DNA from: Brachybacterium faecium DSM 4810
GTDB lineage: Bacteria; Actinomycetota; Actinomycetes; Actinomycetales; Dermabacteraceae
Direction: 5' to 3'
NCBI GenBank assembly: GCA_000023405.1
Contig: CP001643.1
Coordinates: 2,232,001-2,296,000 of the forward strand
Length of the DNA stretch: 64,000 nt
Under the pieces are notes generated by a model. The model saw only the letters and a list, made by a program, of their open reading frames with translations, was not told where the DNA came from and did no database searches. Position 1 is the stretch's first letter. Each line of letters begins with the position of its first letter. The position numbers were made by a program, and so were the translations under genes. Shown piece by piece: positions 1 through 8,133 of this stretch.

Positions 1-2
1 GC

Positions 3-209
3 CATGACCTGCACGCCGCGATGCAGCACCGGACGGTGATCGACCTGGCCGTCGGCATCATCATGGGCCAGAACCGCTGCAGCCAGGAGGAGGCGGTCAC
101 CATCCTCAAGACGGCCTCGAACCATCGCAACATGAAGCTGCGGGACCTCGCGGCCGAGCTGGTGGCCTCCATCACCCCCACGCCGCCCACGACCTCCTTC
201 GACACATGA
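3..209 (+). CDS. ANTAR-domain protein, C-terminal fragment (cut by window edge)
   Basis: Only the last 68 codons lie in the window, so the start is missing. The readable part is an ANTAR domain: a helical run beginning near HDLHAAMQHRTVIDLAVG, followed by GIIMGQNRCSQEEAV and ending NMKLRDLAAELVAS. ANTAR domains bind paired RNA hairpins and prevent transcription termination. They are usually fused to a receiver or GAF domain, but that part lies outside the window. A PdtaS-type kinase, the usual class of ANTAR partner, lies about 61 kb away, and nothing here links the two directly. Confidence 0.8.
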   Translation, partial: HDLHAAMQHRTVIDLAVGIIMGQNRCSQEEAVTILKTASNHRNMKLRDLAAELVASITPTPPTTSFDT

Positions 210-295
210 TTGTGACCGGGCACCGGACGGGCTAAGCTCAAGGCGAGGTCTAGCAGGAGGCCTCGTCATCGTGTTGCACGAAAAGGCCTCCGCTC

Positions 296-1336
296 ATGCC
301 CCACACGCTCTCGGTCACCGTCCACGTCGATCTCGACCTCCAGGAGGTCACGCTCGCCGTCACGGGGTGCCTCACCGCGGACACCCACGTGTCCCTGCTG
401 CCGATCATCGCGCAGGCCCGGGGTCTGAACCCGGCCCCGCGCATCACCCTGGACCTGCTGGGCACGGGCCACATCGACGTCGACGGGCTGATGCCGCTGC
501 AGCGGCTCATCGAGCTCGACCCGGACAGCGCCTCCGCCCCGGTGACCTATCGCGTCCCCGACCCGCTGCCGGTGTGCAGGCGCACGGTGAGGACCGCGCC
601 GACGAGCTGGGCCCCTGCCGGCTCCGTCGGGGTGGATCCCGTCGACGGGTCGCCGCTCGCACCACGTCACGCAGGAGCTGACGTGCGCGGCGGCGCCGCG
701 GTCAAGGCACCGCCCGCCCCCGCACCGGCCGGTCGGGCCGTGCGCCCCCGCACCCGCCGGGACGAGATCCTCGAGGGCTCCGCGCAGATGTTCGCCGAGC
801 ACGGCTACTACGGGGCCAGCCTGCGCGACATCAGCAAGCACATCGGCATCTCCCATCCGGGGCTGATGCATCACTTCGCCTCCAAGGAGACGCTGCTCGA
901 CGCGGTCATCGACAGCCTCGAGGCCCATGCGCAGCGTGCCCTGGATCAGGCGGAGGAGATGAGCACGGATCCGAAGGAGCTGCTGCGTGCGCTGGCCGCC
1001 CACTGGCATCCCTGTTCGCTGCCCGTCCAGCTGCTCACCACGCTCAGCGCGGAGTCCGTCAGCGGGGATCACCCCGGGCGCTTCCGGATGGCGCGGCTGC
1101 GCCGAGTCCACGAGCACGTGCTCGAGCAGTGCTTCAGCGAGCTCGGCGCACGAGGTCTGCTGCGCCCCGGTCTCGATCCCGCCTTCGCGAGCCGGGCCAT
1201 GTTCGGTCTGGTGCTCAACCTCGCGGTGCGGGAGAAGACGGTGCGCACGATGCAGAACGGTCATCACGACGACGCCCCGATCGAGGAGCTCACCCGGCTG
1301 GCCCGCTCCTTCCTGGGGGCCGAGCTGCCGCAGTGA
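296..1336 (+). CDS. Joined STAS-like / TetR-family regulator ORF (possibly two genes)
   Basis: One uninterrupted 346-codon frame holds two unlike halves. Residues 1-85 resemble a STAS domain (beta strands, then ITLDLLGTGHIDVDGLMPL). Residues about 145-346 are a TetR regulator with a clear helix-turn-helix around SLRDISKHIGISHPGLMHHF. Between them is a Pro/Ala/Arg-rich linker. A GTG at 683 in the same frame has a good ribosome site (AGGAG at 673-677, 5 nt spacing) and would give a normal 217-residue TetR protein. The TetR may therefore be translated separately, with the upstream STAS gene having lost its stop codon. ATG 296 has only a weak AAAAGG upstream. A strong AGGAGG at 255-260 serves no start in this frame. 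STAS-TetR fusions are unusual; the target genes are unknown. Confidence 0.65.
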   Translation: MPHTLSVTVHVDLDLQEVTLAVTGCLTADTHVSLLPIIAQARGLNPAPRITLDLLGTGHIDVDGLMPLQRLIELDPDSASAPVTYRVPDPLPVCRRTVRTAPTSWAPAGSVGVDPVDGSPLAPRHAGADVRGGAAVKAPPAPAPAGRAVRPRTRRDEILEGSAQMFAEHGYYGASLRDISKHIGISHPGLMHHFASKETLLDAVIDSLEAHAQRALDQAEEMSTDPKELLRALAAHWHPCSLPVQLLTTLSAESVSGDHPGRFRMARLRRVHEHVLEQCFSELGARGLLRPGLDPAFASRAMFGLVLNLAVREKTVRTMQNGHHDDAPIEELTRLARSFLGAELPQ

Positions 1337-1430
1337 CCCCGGGCGGCGAGGAAGGCCCTGCTGCTCGCAGTGGCGGTCCAGCCGGACTCGTTAGAGTGCA
1401 TGCGGTCCGTCCACTGCGAGAAAGTCCTTC

Positions 1431-2204
1431 ATGCCTGCTCCCTCCAGCCTCATCGCCAGTTCCCTGCACGCCGGCTACCCGGGCGAGGAGGTGCTGAGCG
1501 GGATCGATCTGACCGTCCACCCCGGCGCGGCCCCGCTCGGCCTGCTCGGCCCCTCCGGAGCGGGCAAGACCACGCTGCTGGCGACCCTCAGCGGGGAGCA
1601 CAAGCCCTCCGCGGGCCGGGTCACCTGGGACGGCCGCGACGTGACGAGGCTGCGCGGGAAGGAGCGGCGCCGCTTCCGGGCGGCCGTCCGCTTCGTCTCG
1701 CAGTACGCGATGACGATCTCCGATCCGCGGGAGACGGTCAGCTCCCGTCTCGAGCTCGCCGCGAAGGAGGCTCGCAAGGGAGGGCGCACCCACGCCGTCT
1801 CCCCCGCCGAGATGCTCGCGAGCGTCGGCCTGCCCGACGGTCTCCTGCCGCGCACGATGCGCACCCTCTCCGGCGGGGAGACCCAGCGGGTCGCGCTCGC
1901 GACCGCGCTCGCCACCCGGCCGGAGATCCTGGTGCTCGACGAGCCGCTGACCGCGGTGGATCCGAACACCCGCACCGAGATCGCCGCCACCCTCGCCGCG
2001 ACCATCGGGCGCCTGGGCATCGGCACGCTCGTCGCCTCCCACGACGTCGAGCTGCTGCAGCGGCTGTGCCCGCAGATCGCCTTCCTCGGGCAGGGGCGGC
2101 TGCTCGCCCAGGGCACTCTGGCCGAGGTGCTCTCCCACACCGAGCACGAGCCGATCCGAGAGCTCGCCGAGGCGAACCCGCGGGCGGTGCAGCGCTTCCG
2201 CTGA
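1431..2204 (+). CDS. ABC transporter ATP-binding protein (orphan)
   Basis: This 257-residue ATPase has Walker A GPSGAGKTT near residue 40, the signature LSGGETQR, Walker B ILVLDEPLTAVD and a switch histidine in ASHDVE. The overall pattern resembles import-type ATPases of the peptide/metal or phosphonate kind. No permease or binding protein lies next to it, so the substrate cannot be assigned. A TAGAGT -10-like box at 1392-1397 precedes the start by about 30 nt. The gene is convergent with the M20 hydrolase downstream. Confidence 0.85.
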   Translation: MPAPSSLIASSLHAGYPGEEVLSGIDLTVHPGAAPLGLLGPSGAGKTTLLATLSGEHKPSAGRVTWDGRDVTRLRGKERRRFRAAVRFVSQYAMTISDPRETVSSRLELAAKEARKGGRTHAVSPAEMLASVGLPDGLLPRTMRTLSGGETQRVALATALATRPEILVLDEPLTAVDPNTRTEIAATLAATIGRLGIGTLVASHDVELLQRLCPQIAFLGQGRLLAQGTLAEVLSHTEHEPIRELAEANPRAVQRFR

Positions 2205-2212
2205 CCCCTGCG

Positions 2213-2231
2213 CCGCCGGATCCATCGGCGG
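2213..2231. terminator. Possible convergent terminator hairpin
   Basis: CCGCCG and CGGCGG pair around a 7-nt loop between the convergent ABC ATPase and M20 genes. There is no U-tract, so the call is tentative. Confidence 0.35.
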
Positions 2232-2297
2232 GATCGCCCGCGCGAGAGCGATGCGCGCCGGCCAGTTCCCCGGTCACGGCGCAGGAGGGCCGGCGCC

Positions 2298-3518
2298 TCA
2301 GATGCCGGGATCCCCCTCGCCCGCGGCCTGGACCAGGCGGCGCCGCGCGAGCGTGGCCAGCAGCTGCGCCTGCCGGGCGAGCACGGAGTCGTCGAAGGTC
2401 GCCTGCGGGGAATGGTTCGAGGCGGGAGGATCTGCGGGGTCGTAGTCCCGAGCCGCGCCGATGAAGCCGTACGCGCCGGGGACCTCCGCGAGCACGCGGG
2501 AGAAGTCCTCCGAGCCGGTGCGGGGATCGTCGAGCTCGAGGTACTCCTCCTCGCCGAACAGGTCCTGGGCGGTGCGGGCGAAGAACTCCGCCTCCGCGGC
2601 GTCGTTGATCGTCGCCGGCAGCACCGTGCGCATGGTCGCCTCGACCCTCAGCCCGTGGGCGCGGCCGAGCCCGGTGACGAAGGACGGCAGGTCCTCGACC
2701 AGGGCGGCGGTCGTGTCGGTGCTGAAGGAGCGCACCCCGGCGCGGAAGTGCGTCTGATCCGGGATGATGTTCGGCGCGCTGCCGGCGTGGACCTCCCCGA
2801 CCGTGAGCACCACCGGGTCGAAGGCGCTGTACCGACGGGTGATGCGGCTGTACAGGGCGGAGATCATCTCCGCGGTCGCGGGCACAGGGTCCAGCGCGTG
2901 GTGGGGGCGGGAGCCGTGCCCGCCGCGGCCGATCACGCGCACGTCGAGCACCGAGTAGGCGGCCATCAGGGTGCCGGCGCGACCGGAGACCAGGCCCGTG
3001 GGCGCATCGGCACCCACATGCACGCCGTAGGCCGCGATCGGCCTCTCCCCCGCGGCCTCGAGCACGCCCTCGCGCAGCATCGCGCCCGCACCGTCGTAGC
3101 CCTCCTCGCCGGGCTGGAACATGAAGACCACCGTTCCGGGCAGGCTCTCCCGCTCGGCGGCCAGCAGGCGCGCCGCCCCGACCAGACCCGCCACGTGCAG
3201 GTCGTGCCCGCAGGCGTGCATCGCCCCGTTGGTCGAGGCGTACGGCAGGCCGGTGTCCTCCGTGAGCGGCAGTGCGTCCATGTCGCCGCGCAGGAGCACC
3301 ACGGGGCCGGGGCGCCCGCCGCGCAGCACCGCGACCACGGAGGTGGTCTCGCGTCCGAGCGTGATCTCGAGATCGGGGACCTCGAGCGCGTCGAGCGCCT
3401 CGAGCACGATCTGCTGCGTGACGGGCAGGTGCAGGCCGATCTCGGGCGTTGCATGCAGGCGTCGCCGCAGCGCGACCAGCTCGTCGAGGAAGCGGGGGTC
3501 AGCAGGGTCCGGGCTCAT
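2298..3518 (-). CDS. M20 family metallopeptidase / amidohydrolase (M20D)
   Basis: This 406-residue protein has the M20D layout. The metal-binding HACGHD is at residues 101-106 and the catalytic GEEGYDGA near 137-144. A middle lid domain carries GRGGHGSRPHHALDP and the C-terminal part has the TGSEDFS motif. Members hydrolyse N-acyl amino acids, hippurate-like amides or IAA conjugates; the exact substrate cannot be read from sequence. No signal peptide is seen, so it should be cytoplasmic. A -10-like TACAGT lies at 3587-3592 on the minus strand and GGAAGGA precedes the ATG. Confidence 0.88.
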   Translation of the reverse strand: MSPDPADPRFLDELVALRRRLHATPEIGLHLPVTQQIVLEALDALEVPDLEITLGRETTSVVAVLRGGRPGPVVLLRGDMDALPLTEDTGLPYASTNGAMHACGHDLHVAGLVGAARLLAAERESLPGTVVFMFQPGEEGYDGAGAMLREGVLEAAGERPIAAYGVHVGADAPTGLVSGRAGTLMAAYSVLDVRVIGRGGHGSRPHHALDPVPATAEMISALYSRITRRYSAFDPVVLTVGEVHAGSAPNIIPDQTHFRAGVRSFSTDTTAALVEDLPSFVTGLGRAHGLRVEATMRTVLPATINDAAEAEFFARTAQDLFGEEEYLELDDPRTGSEDFSRVLAEVPGAYGFIGAARDYDPADPPASNHSPQATFDDSVLARQAQLLATLARRRLVQAAGEGDPGI

Positions 3519-3647
3519 CGTCGTCGGCGTCCTTCCAGCAGAGGGTGAAGCGACGAGTTCCGGTGCCAGGTCGCCCTTCTGGAATCACTGTACGAGAACG
3601 TGGACACCAGCACCTCCGGCGGGCTGTGTCAGCGTGCCCCTCCTCGG

Positions 3648-3670
3648 CGCGCTCCCCCGGCGGGAGCGCG
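3648..3670. repeat. Inverted repeat between M20 and TetR genes
   Basis: CGCGCTCCC (3648-3656) and GGGAGCGCG (3662-3670) form a perfect 9-bp stem with a 5-nt loop. It lies downstream of the minus-strand TetR gene, so it could end that transcript, but it lacks a U-run. The rest of 3519-3768 shows nothing else I can call. Confidence 0.4.
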
Positions 3671-3768
3671 ACAGCATCGCTGAGCGCACCCGCGCGGGGC
3701 AGGACGCAGCCCCGCTGGACGACGTCCGAGGCGCATGGTTGCGCAGCCGTGTCAGTGCTCGACGATCG

Positions 3769-4392
3769 TCACGCGTCGGGCCGTGCGGTCACGTCGCTTC
3801 GAAGGAGAGCAGACAGACCGGCCGCGACGATCTCGTGGGCGCCGACGACATGCTCGGCATGCAGCTGGGCATACAGCGGAGCGACGCTCGGATCGACCGG
3901 GCGGAACCGCTCATCATCGGACACGGGCGCGGTGGTCGCACTGCCGATCACGAAGTTCGACAGCGCGTAGGAGGCGCTGAGCGGATCCGGCACGTTCGCT
4001 TCGGCGAGCACGCTGCACATACGCTCGGAGAAGCGCAGATAACCCGGCCCGCGGGGGGCGCGGAAGCCGATGACCTGGCAGGCCCATGGGTGTCGCAGGA
4101 GATGACGGTGGAAGGCGAGCATGAGGTCATGGATGCCCATCTCGCGCATCCCTCGCTGCATCTCCTCGTCCTCACTCAGCGCGTGGTCGAGAGCGAGGTC
4201 GAACAGATCATCGACGGATTCCACACGCGAGTACAAGCTCGCGGGGGCGACGCCCAGCCGGGCCGCCACTGCTCTGACCGTCAGAGCGCGGAGACCACCC
4301 GCATCCAACAGCCCGACCGACTCGCCGGCGATGGCCTCGACGTCGACCGCTCGCGCTCTGCGCACCGGCTTGCGGTGATCCCAATAGCTCAT
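3769..4392 (-). CDS. TetR-family transcriptional regulator
   Basis: The 207-residue protein has an N-terminal helix-turn-helix (LTVRAVAARLGVAPASLYSR, residues about 36-57) and a TetR_C-like ligand domain. GGGAGGTG sits just before the ATG. It is divergent from an acetyltransferase gene with only 45 bp between the starts. That gap holds a palindrome overlapping the -10 of the neighbour, so it probably represses both itself and the neighbour. The ligand is unknown. Confidence 0.85.
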   Translation of the reverse strand: MSYWDHRKPVRRARAVDVEAIAGESVGLLDAGGLRALTVRAVAARLGVAPASLYSRVESVDDLFDLALDHALSEDEEMQRGMREMGIHDLMLAFHRHLLRHPWACQVIGFRAPRGPGYLRFSERMCSVLAEANVPDPLSASYALSNFVIGSATTAPVSDDERFRPVDPSVAPLYAQLHAEHVVGAHEIVAAGLSALLRSDVTARPDA

Positions 4393-4412
4393 AGAGCACC
4401 TCCCTTCACCTT

Positions 4413-4436
4413 ATGCGAACTATGTTAGTTTACGAG
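4413..4436. promoter_or_regulatory. Divergent promoter with palindromic TetR-type operator
   Basis: The centre is AACTA-TGT-TAGTT (4418-4430), a perfect 5-bp palindrome with further partial symmetry outside. It overlaps TAGTTT (4426-4431), a -10 box that leaves 6 nt before the acetyltransferase ATG at 4438. The position between divergent genes, one encoding a TetR protein, supports an operator role. Confidence 0.6.
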
Positions 4437-4437
4437 C

Positions 4438-4968
4438 ATGCTCGATGCTGCTCTGCTTCCGCTGCGCGACGGTCACGCATGTCTGCGCCAGCTCCGTCAC
4501 GACGATGCTGTTGCCTATGCCGCCGGCACGGCCGATCCCGCCGTCCAGAGATATGGGCACCTTCCCGAGCCCTTCTACACACCGACCTCTGTGAAAGCCA
4601 TGATCGACGGCGACGTCCGCGCCGGGCTCGAACGCGGCGATCTGGCGGTCCTCGCGATCGCCGACGCGGAGACCGACGAGTTCGCGGGCAGCCTGGTGGT
4701 CTTCGACGTCTCCGAGGACCAAGGGGAGGTCGGCTTCCGGGTGCATCCGGACCACCGCGGAGGCGGCATCGGGTCCGCAGCGCTGGGCCTGGCCGCACAG
4801 TACGCCCATCGCACCGGTCTGGCGCGGCTCACGGCCCGCACCGCCACCGACAACACCGCCTCCCAGCGCGTCCTCGCCCGAGCCGGCTTCGTCGAGACCG
4901 GACGCGCTGTGGGGACCGCGCCATCGGGCCACGAACTCACCCTCATCCATTACCAGCACACGACGTGA
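4438..4968 (+). CDS. GNAT-family N-acetyltransferase (RimJ/RimL type)
   Basis: This 176-residue protein has the acetyl-CoA binding loop VHPDHRGGGIGSAAL and the C-terminal NTASQRVLARAGFVETGR of the RimJ/RimL-like group. These enzymes acetylate protein N-termini, amino acids or small amines; the substrate is unknown. The mRNA is probably leaderless, since the -10-like TAGTTT ends 6 nt before the ATG. Control by the divergent TetR gene is likely. Confidence 0.85.
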   Translation: MLDAALLPLRDGHACLRQLRHDDAVAYAAGTADPAVQRYGHLPEPFYTPTSVKAMIDGDVRAGLERGDLAVLAIADAETDEFAGSLVVFDVSEDQGEVGFRVHPDHRGGGIGSAALGLAAQYAHRTGLARLTARTATDNTASQRVLARAGFVETGRAVGTAPSGHELTLIHYQHTT

Positions 4969-5135
4969 GTAGACCGCGACAGACATCGCCGGAACCCCGA
5001 TGTCAGCTCACTGAGTGCTCTCGCTCGTCGAGGGGCGCGACGTCCGGCGCTGGGCGCGGAGGGTGAGACGCTGGCTGGACCACCCCGGACCGCACCGGAT
5101 CCGCGACGCCATCAGGTCGTCACCGCACACGACGA

Positions 5136-5168
5136 AGCCCCCCGTCCGGGAGGACGGAGGGCTTCGAC
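5136..5168 (-). terminator. Terminator downstream of tRNA-Lys
   Basis: GAAGCCC...GTCC and GGAC...GGGCTTC form a strong stem around GGGA. It lies just beyond the 3' end of the minus-strand tRNA and could also stop read-through from the acetyltransferase on the other strand. The remaining 4969-5174 sequence shows no gene. Confidence 0.6.
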
Positions 5169-5174
5169 TGTCGG

Positions 5175-5248
5175 TGCGCCATCAGGGATTCGAACCCCGG
5201 ACCCGCTGATTAAGAGTCAGCTGCTCTAACCAACTGAGCTAATGGCGC
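5175..5248 (-). tRNA. tRNA-Lys (anticodon CTT)
   Basis: The 74-nt cloverleaf has acceptor GCGCCAT/ATGGCGC, D-arm AGCTCAGTTGGTTAGAGC, anticodon loop CTCTTAA reading CTT, and T-loop TTCGAAT. The 3' CCA is not encoded (ACCGA follows). Confidence 0.96.
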
Positions 5249-5260
5249 GAACAGGAAAGA

Positions 5261-5289
5261 ACTTTACCCCCAAGTCCGCCCTCGTCCAA
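5261..5289 (-). promoter_or_regulatory. Promoter of tRNA-Lys
   Basis: On the minus strand, -35 TTGGAC and -10 TAAAGT are separated by exactly 17 bp, and the -10 ends 12 nt before the tRNA. This is among the most consensus-like sigma-70 promoters in the window. Confidence 0.7.
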
Positions 5290-5525
5290 CTCGAGAGGCC
5301 CCTCTGTGAGCCAGTGAACAGCGAGGGATCCTCCGTACCCCCGGTGCCCCTCGGAGCTCGGGCCCACAGACCCGGCCACCGAGCCGCGGCACCCGGAGAC
5401 TGCCACAGGATCTGCGGTCGCCACGGGACGGTCGGCGGCGCGGGGAGGGGATCCGATCCCCTAGACTCGGCCCCCTCAGGGAACACGGCGGGCGAGGGCA
5501 CAGACCCTCGCCGGAGGAGGTCAGC

Positions 5526-6422
5526 GTGCGGATCGCGGTCACCGGTGCCACAGGTGTGCTCGGCCAGGAAGCCGTGGAGGCGCTCGTCGCCGCCGGGCAC
5601 GAGGTCACCGGCATCACGCGGCGCGACTCCGGAGTGCCGATCGTCGAGGGGCGCGGCGGCAGCGCGATCGTCGCCGACGTGTTCGACCCCCGTGACCTCA
5701 CCCGCGCCTTCCGCGGCCACGAGATCGTGATCAACACCCTCGCGCACGTGCCCGTCGGCATGTCGGGCCTGCGCCCGCTCGCCTGGCGCGAGGACGACAA
5801 GCTCCACCTCGAGGCCTCCGTCGCGATCGCGAAGGCGGCGGCCGAGGCCGGTGCGCGGAAGCTGATCCAGGAATCCACGATCTTCCTCTACCCGGACAAC
5901 GGCTCCGACTGGATCAGCGAGGATCTCGCGCTGAACGTGCGCAACCAGGCCTTCCGCCCGCGGGTGCGGGAGATGCGCGCGGCGGTGGACTTCGCCACCT
6001 CCGGGCGCAGCGCCGTGATCCTGCGCCTGGGCCAGCTGTTCGGCCGCGACCAGCACACCACCCATGCGCTCAAGGCGACCCGGGACGGCGATCCGATCCT
6101 GCTGGGCAAGCCGGACCACTACGTCACGCTCCTGCACCACTCCGATGCCGGGCGCGCCTTCGTCGCGGCCCTGCGCGCCAGCAGCGGCTTCTACAACGTC
6201 GGCGGAGAGCCGATCACGAAGAAGCGCTGGGCGAAGGATCTCGCCACCGAGGCCGGTGCGCAGTCGCCGGCGAAGTTCTACCCGGAGATCACGCAGGCGA
6301 TCGTCGGCACCCGGCTCGACGTGCAGCGGCGTTCGCTGCGGGTCTCCTCGGTGCGGTTCATGTCCGAGACCGGATGGCGGCCCACGGTGGGCCCCTCCAC
6401 CCCGGGCTGGTCGCGCCGCTGA
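5526..6422 (+). CDS. NAD-dependent epimerase/dehydratase family protein
   Basis: The 298-residue extended-SDR protein begins with the Rossmann motif TGATGVLGQ (residues 6-14). It carries an early NTLAHVPVG segment and QESTIFLYPDNG where the catalytic Ser/Tyr region is expected. It starts with GTG at 5526 behind GGAGGAGGTC. A TAGACT -10 box at 5462-5467 gives a leader of roughly 50 nt. The substrate, probably a nucleotide sugar or related carbonyl compound, is not predictable. A divergent tRNA lies upstream. Confidence 0.85.
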   Translation: MRIAVTGATGVLGQEAVEALVAAGHEVTGITRRDSGVPIVEGRGGSAIVADVFDPRDLTRAFRGHEIVINTLAHVPVGMSGLRPLAWREDDKLHLEASVAIAKAAAEAGARKLIQESTIFLYPDNGSDWISEDLALNVRNQAFRPRVREMRAAVDFATSGRSAVILRLGQLFGRDQHTTHALKATRDGDPILLGKPDHYVTLLHHSDAGRAFVAALRASSGFYNVGGEPITKKRWAKDLATEAGAQSPAKFYPEITQAIVGTRLDVQRRSLRVSSVRFMSETGWRPTVGPSTPGWSRR

Positions 6423-6461
6423 CCGCCGGCGCCGCGTCGTCGGTGTCGTCGGCGCGGTGTC

Positions 6462-7046
6462 TCAGAGCTCGCGGAGCACGCGCGCCGGGTTGCCGACCGC
6501 GAGGCTGCGGGCGGGCACGTCCCTGGTGACCACGCTGCCCGCGCCGATCACGGCCCCGTCTCCGATGCTCACACCGGGCAGCACGGTCACTCCCCCGCCG
6601 ATCCATACGTCGTCGCCGATGGTGATCGGTTCGGCCGCCTCCCAGCCCTCCCGCCGAGGCTCCAGCTCGAGCGGATGGATCGGGGTGAGCAGCTGGATGT
6701 TCGGGCCCAGCTGGCAGTGGCGCCCGATGCGGATCTCGACCACGTCCAGTGCGGTGAGGGCGTAGTTGACGAAGGTGCCCTCCCCGATGTGCAGCTGGGT
6801 GCCGTAGTCGAGCCGCAGCGGTGCCCGCACGTGCGCCCCCTCCCCCAGGGAGCCCAGCAGCTCGCGGAGGATCTGCTGGGCGGCCTCGGGATCCGTGGGG
6901 TACTCGCGGTCGAAGCGCGCCGTCTCGGCGAGGGCGTGGCGGTAGCGCCTCTGGATCTCAGCATCGTCGGCCCGCTACCAGTCCCCCGCGAGCATGGTCT
7001 CGAGCGGGGTGCGCGGGTCGTTCTCGTCGAGGGTGAAGCGCTTCAT
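6462..7046 (-). pseudogene. Sugar (maltose-type) O-acetyltransferase interrupted by an amber codon
   Basis: Reading from ATG 7046 gives MKRFTLDENDPRTPLETMLAGDW, then TAG at 6977-6975, then RADDAEIQRRYRHALAE in the same frame through to 6462 (194 residues in all). The first part is the MAC-type N-terminus, the rest a left-handed beta-helix with hexapeptide repeats (TIGDDVWIGGG, SIGDGAVIGAGSVV). The full length fits maltose/galactoside O-acetyltransferases. The family usually has Tyr right after GD/E-W/L, so a single TAC-to-TAG change explains the stop. The only downstream restart, GTG 6830, would lose the acceptor-site region. A recent pseudogene or a sequencing error is most likely. Confidence 0.8.
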
Positions 7047-7087
7047 CCCGCGAGCCTACGCGGCATCTCGCCCTCCACGGCGACGCC

Positions 7088-7543
7088 TCAGCGGGGCAGG
7101 CGCATCCCCACGCTGGGCGCGGAGTCGACGAAGCCGAGGGAACGGTAGAGCCGCTGTCCGGGAGGGTCCGCGAGCAGCGTGATGTACGGGTGCGGCGGTG
7201 CGGCGGCGTCGATCCGGGCGAGGAGGTCCTCCATCACGGCGCGGCCCAGACCCTGGCGCTGCTGTGCGGGCTCGGTCGCCACATCGGCCAGATGGAAGTA
7301 CCAGGTGCCGTCCCCGATCACGCGGCCCATCGCGGCCAGATCGCCCTCGGCGGTGCGGACCGCGGCCCAGGCCCAGCTGTTCGCCAGCGCCCCGGCCGCC
7401 TGCGCGGCAGTGCGGGGGCTGAGCCCGGCCACCTGGCGCAGGCGCACGTACTCCCGGCGCGTCGGCGCGGAGCGGGTGAGGCGGAATCCGGCGGGCAGCG
7501 GCGCTGCGGGCGAGGTGGACGGGGAGGACGGGAGGTCGGGCAT
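7088..7543 (-). CDS. GNAT-family N-acetyltransferase
   Basis: Starting at the ATG at 7543, the 151-residue protein has one GNAT fold with VATEPAQQRQGLGRAVMEDLL as the acetyl-CoA loop (beta4-alpha3) and a C-terminal GQRLYRSLGFVD. The open frame extends upstream, but that part overlaps the leader of the divergent YchJ gene and is Arg/Ala-rich noise. AGGA lies 9-12 nt before the ATG. The substrate is unknown. Confidence 0.85.
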   Translation of the reverse strand: MPDLPSSPSTSPAAPLPAGFRLTRSAPTRREYVRLRQVAGLSPRTAAQAAGALANSWAWAAVRTAEGDLAAMGRVIGDGTWYFHLADVATEPAQQRQGLGRAVMEDLLARIDAAAPPHPYITLLADPPGQRLYRSLGFVDSAPSVGMRLPR

Positions 7544-7576
7544 GCCCCGATCCTGCCAGGCCGGCGGCGGAGCGGG

Positions 7577-7582
7577 GATACT
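7577..7582 (+). promoter_or_regulatory. -10 box of the YchJ-like gene (leaderless)
   Basis: GATACT ends 6 nt before the GTG at 7589, the spacing expected when transcription begins at or next to the start codon. Confidence 0.45.
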
Positions 7583-7588
7583 GGCACG

Positions 7589-8020
7589 GTGCATTCTTCG
7601 AGCGCTGATCTGACCGATGACGACCGCTGCCCGTGCGGCAGCGGTGACACCTTCGGCGCGTGCTGCCGCCCGGTGCTGCGGCAGGAGCGCCGCGCCGGCA
7701 CGGCCCAGGCACTGATGCGATCGCGGTACACCGCCTTCGCGGTGCGGGACCTCGAGCATCTGCTGCGCAGCTGGCATCCCGCCACCGCGCCGGAGCGTGC
7801 CGACCTCGCCGCTTCACTCGCCGAGGAGGTGCGCTGGCTGCGGCTGGAGATCCACGCGAGCACCGCCGGCGGACCCTTCGACGACGCCGGCACGGTGGAG
7901 TTCAGCGCGATCTCGCGCGGCCCGCAGGGGCGCCAGGTGCAGCGGGAGCTCTCCCGGTTCGTCCGGGAGGACGGCGCCTGGCTCTACGTCGACGGGCAGC
8001 AGGGCACGCCCCGGGCATGA
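7589..8020 (+). CDS. YchJ family protein (UPF0225, SEC-C motif)
   Basis: The 143-residue protein opens with a SEC-C zinc motif, CPCGSGDTFGACC (residues 14-26). It continues with the family block ALMRSRYTAFAVRDLEHLLRSWHP and ends in a small alpha/beta NTF2-like domain (TVEFSAISRG, LSRFVREDGAWLYVDG). The biochemical role of the family is not established; the zinc motif resembles the SecB/ribosome-binding tail of SecA. GTG 7589 follows GATACT by 6 nt, which supports the start. Confidence 0.85.
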   Translation: MHSSSADLTDDDRCPCGSGDTFGACCRPVLRQERRAGTAQALMRSRYTAFAVRDLEHLLRSWHPATAPERADLAASLAEEVRWLRLEIHASTAGGPFDDAGTVEFSAISRGPQGRQVQRELSRFVREDGAWLYVDGQQGTPRA

Positions 8021-8056
8021 CGAACGCCCCGGCCCCGCAGGGGACCGGAGCGTTCG
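8021..8056 (+). terminator. Terminator after the YchJ-like gene
   Basis: CGAACGC..CCGGCCCC pairs with GGGGACCGG.GCGTTCG immediately after the stop codon. It is a strong GC-rich hairpin without a long U-tract and could also end the convergent DUF3618 transcript. Confidence 0.6.
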
Positions 8057-8133
8057 TGAGATATCGCGGCGGGGGCGCAGGCCGCTGCCGTGCAGGATTC
8101 CGCTCGCAGGGCGCCGCTGCGGGTGGAGCGCGC

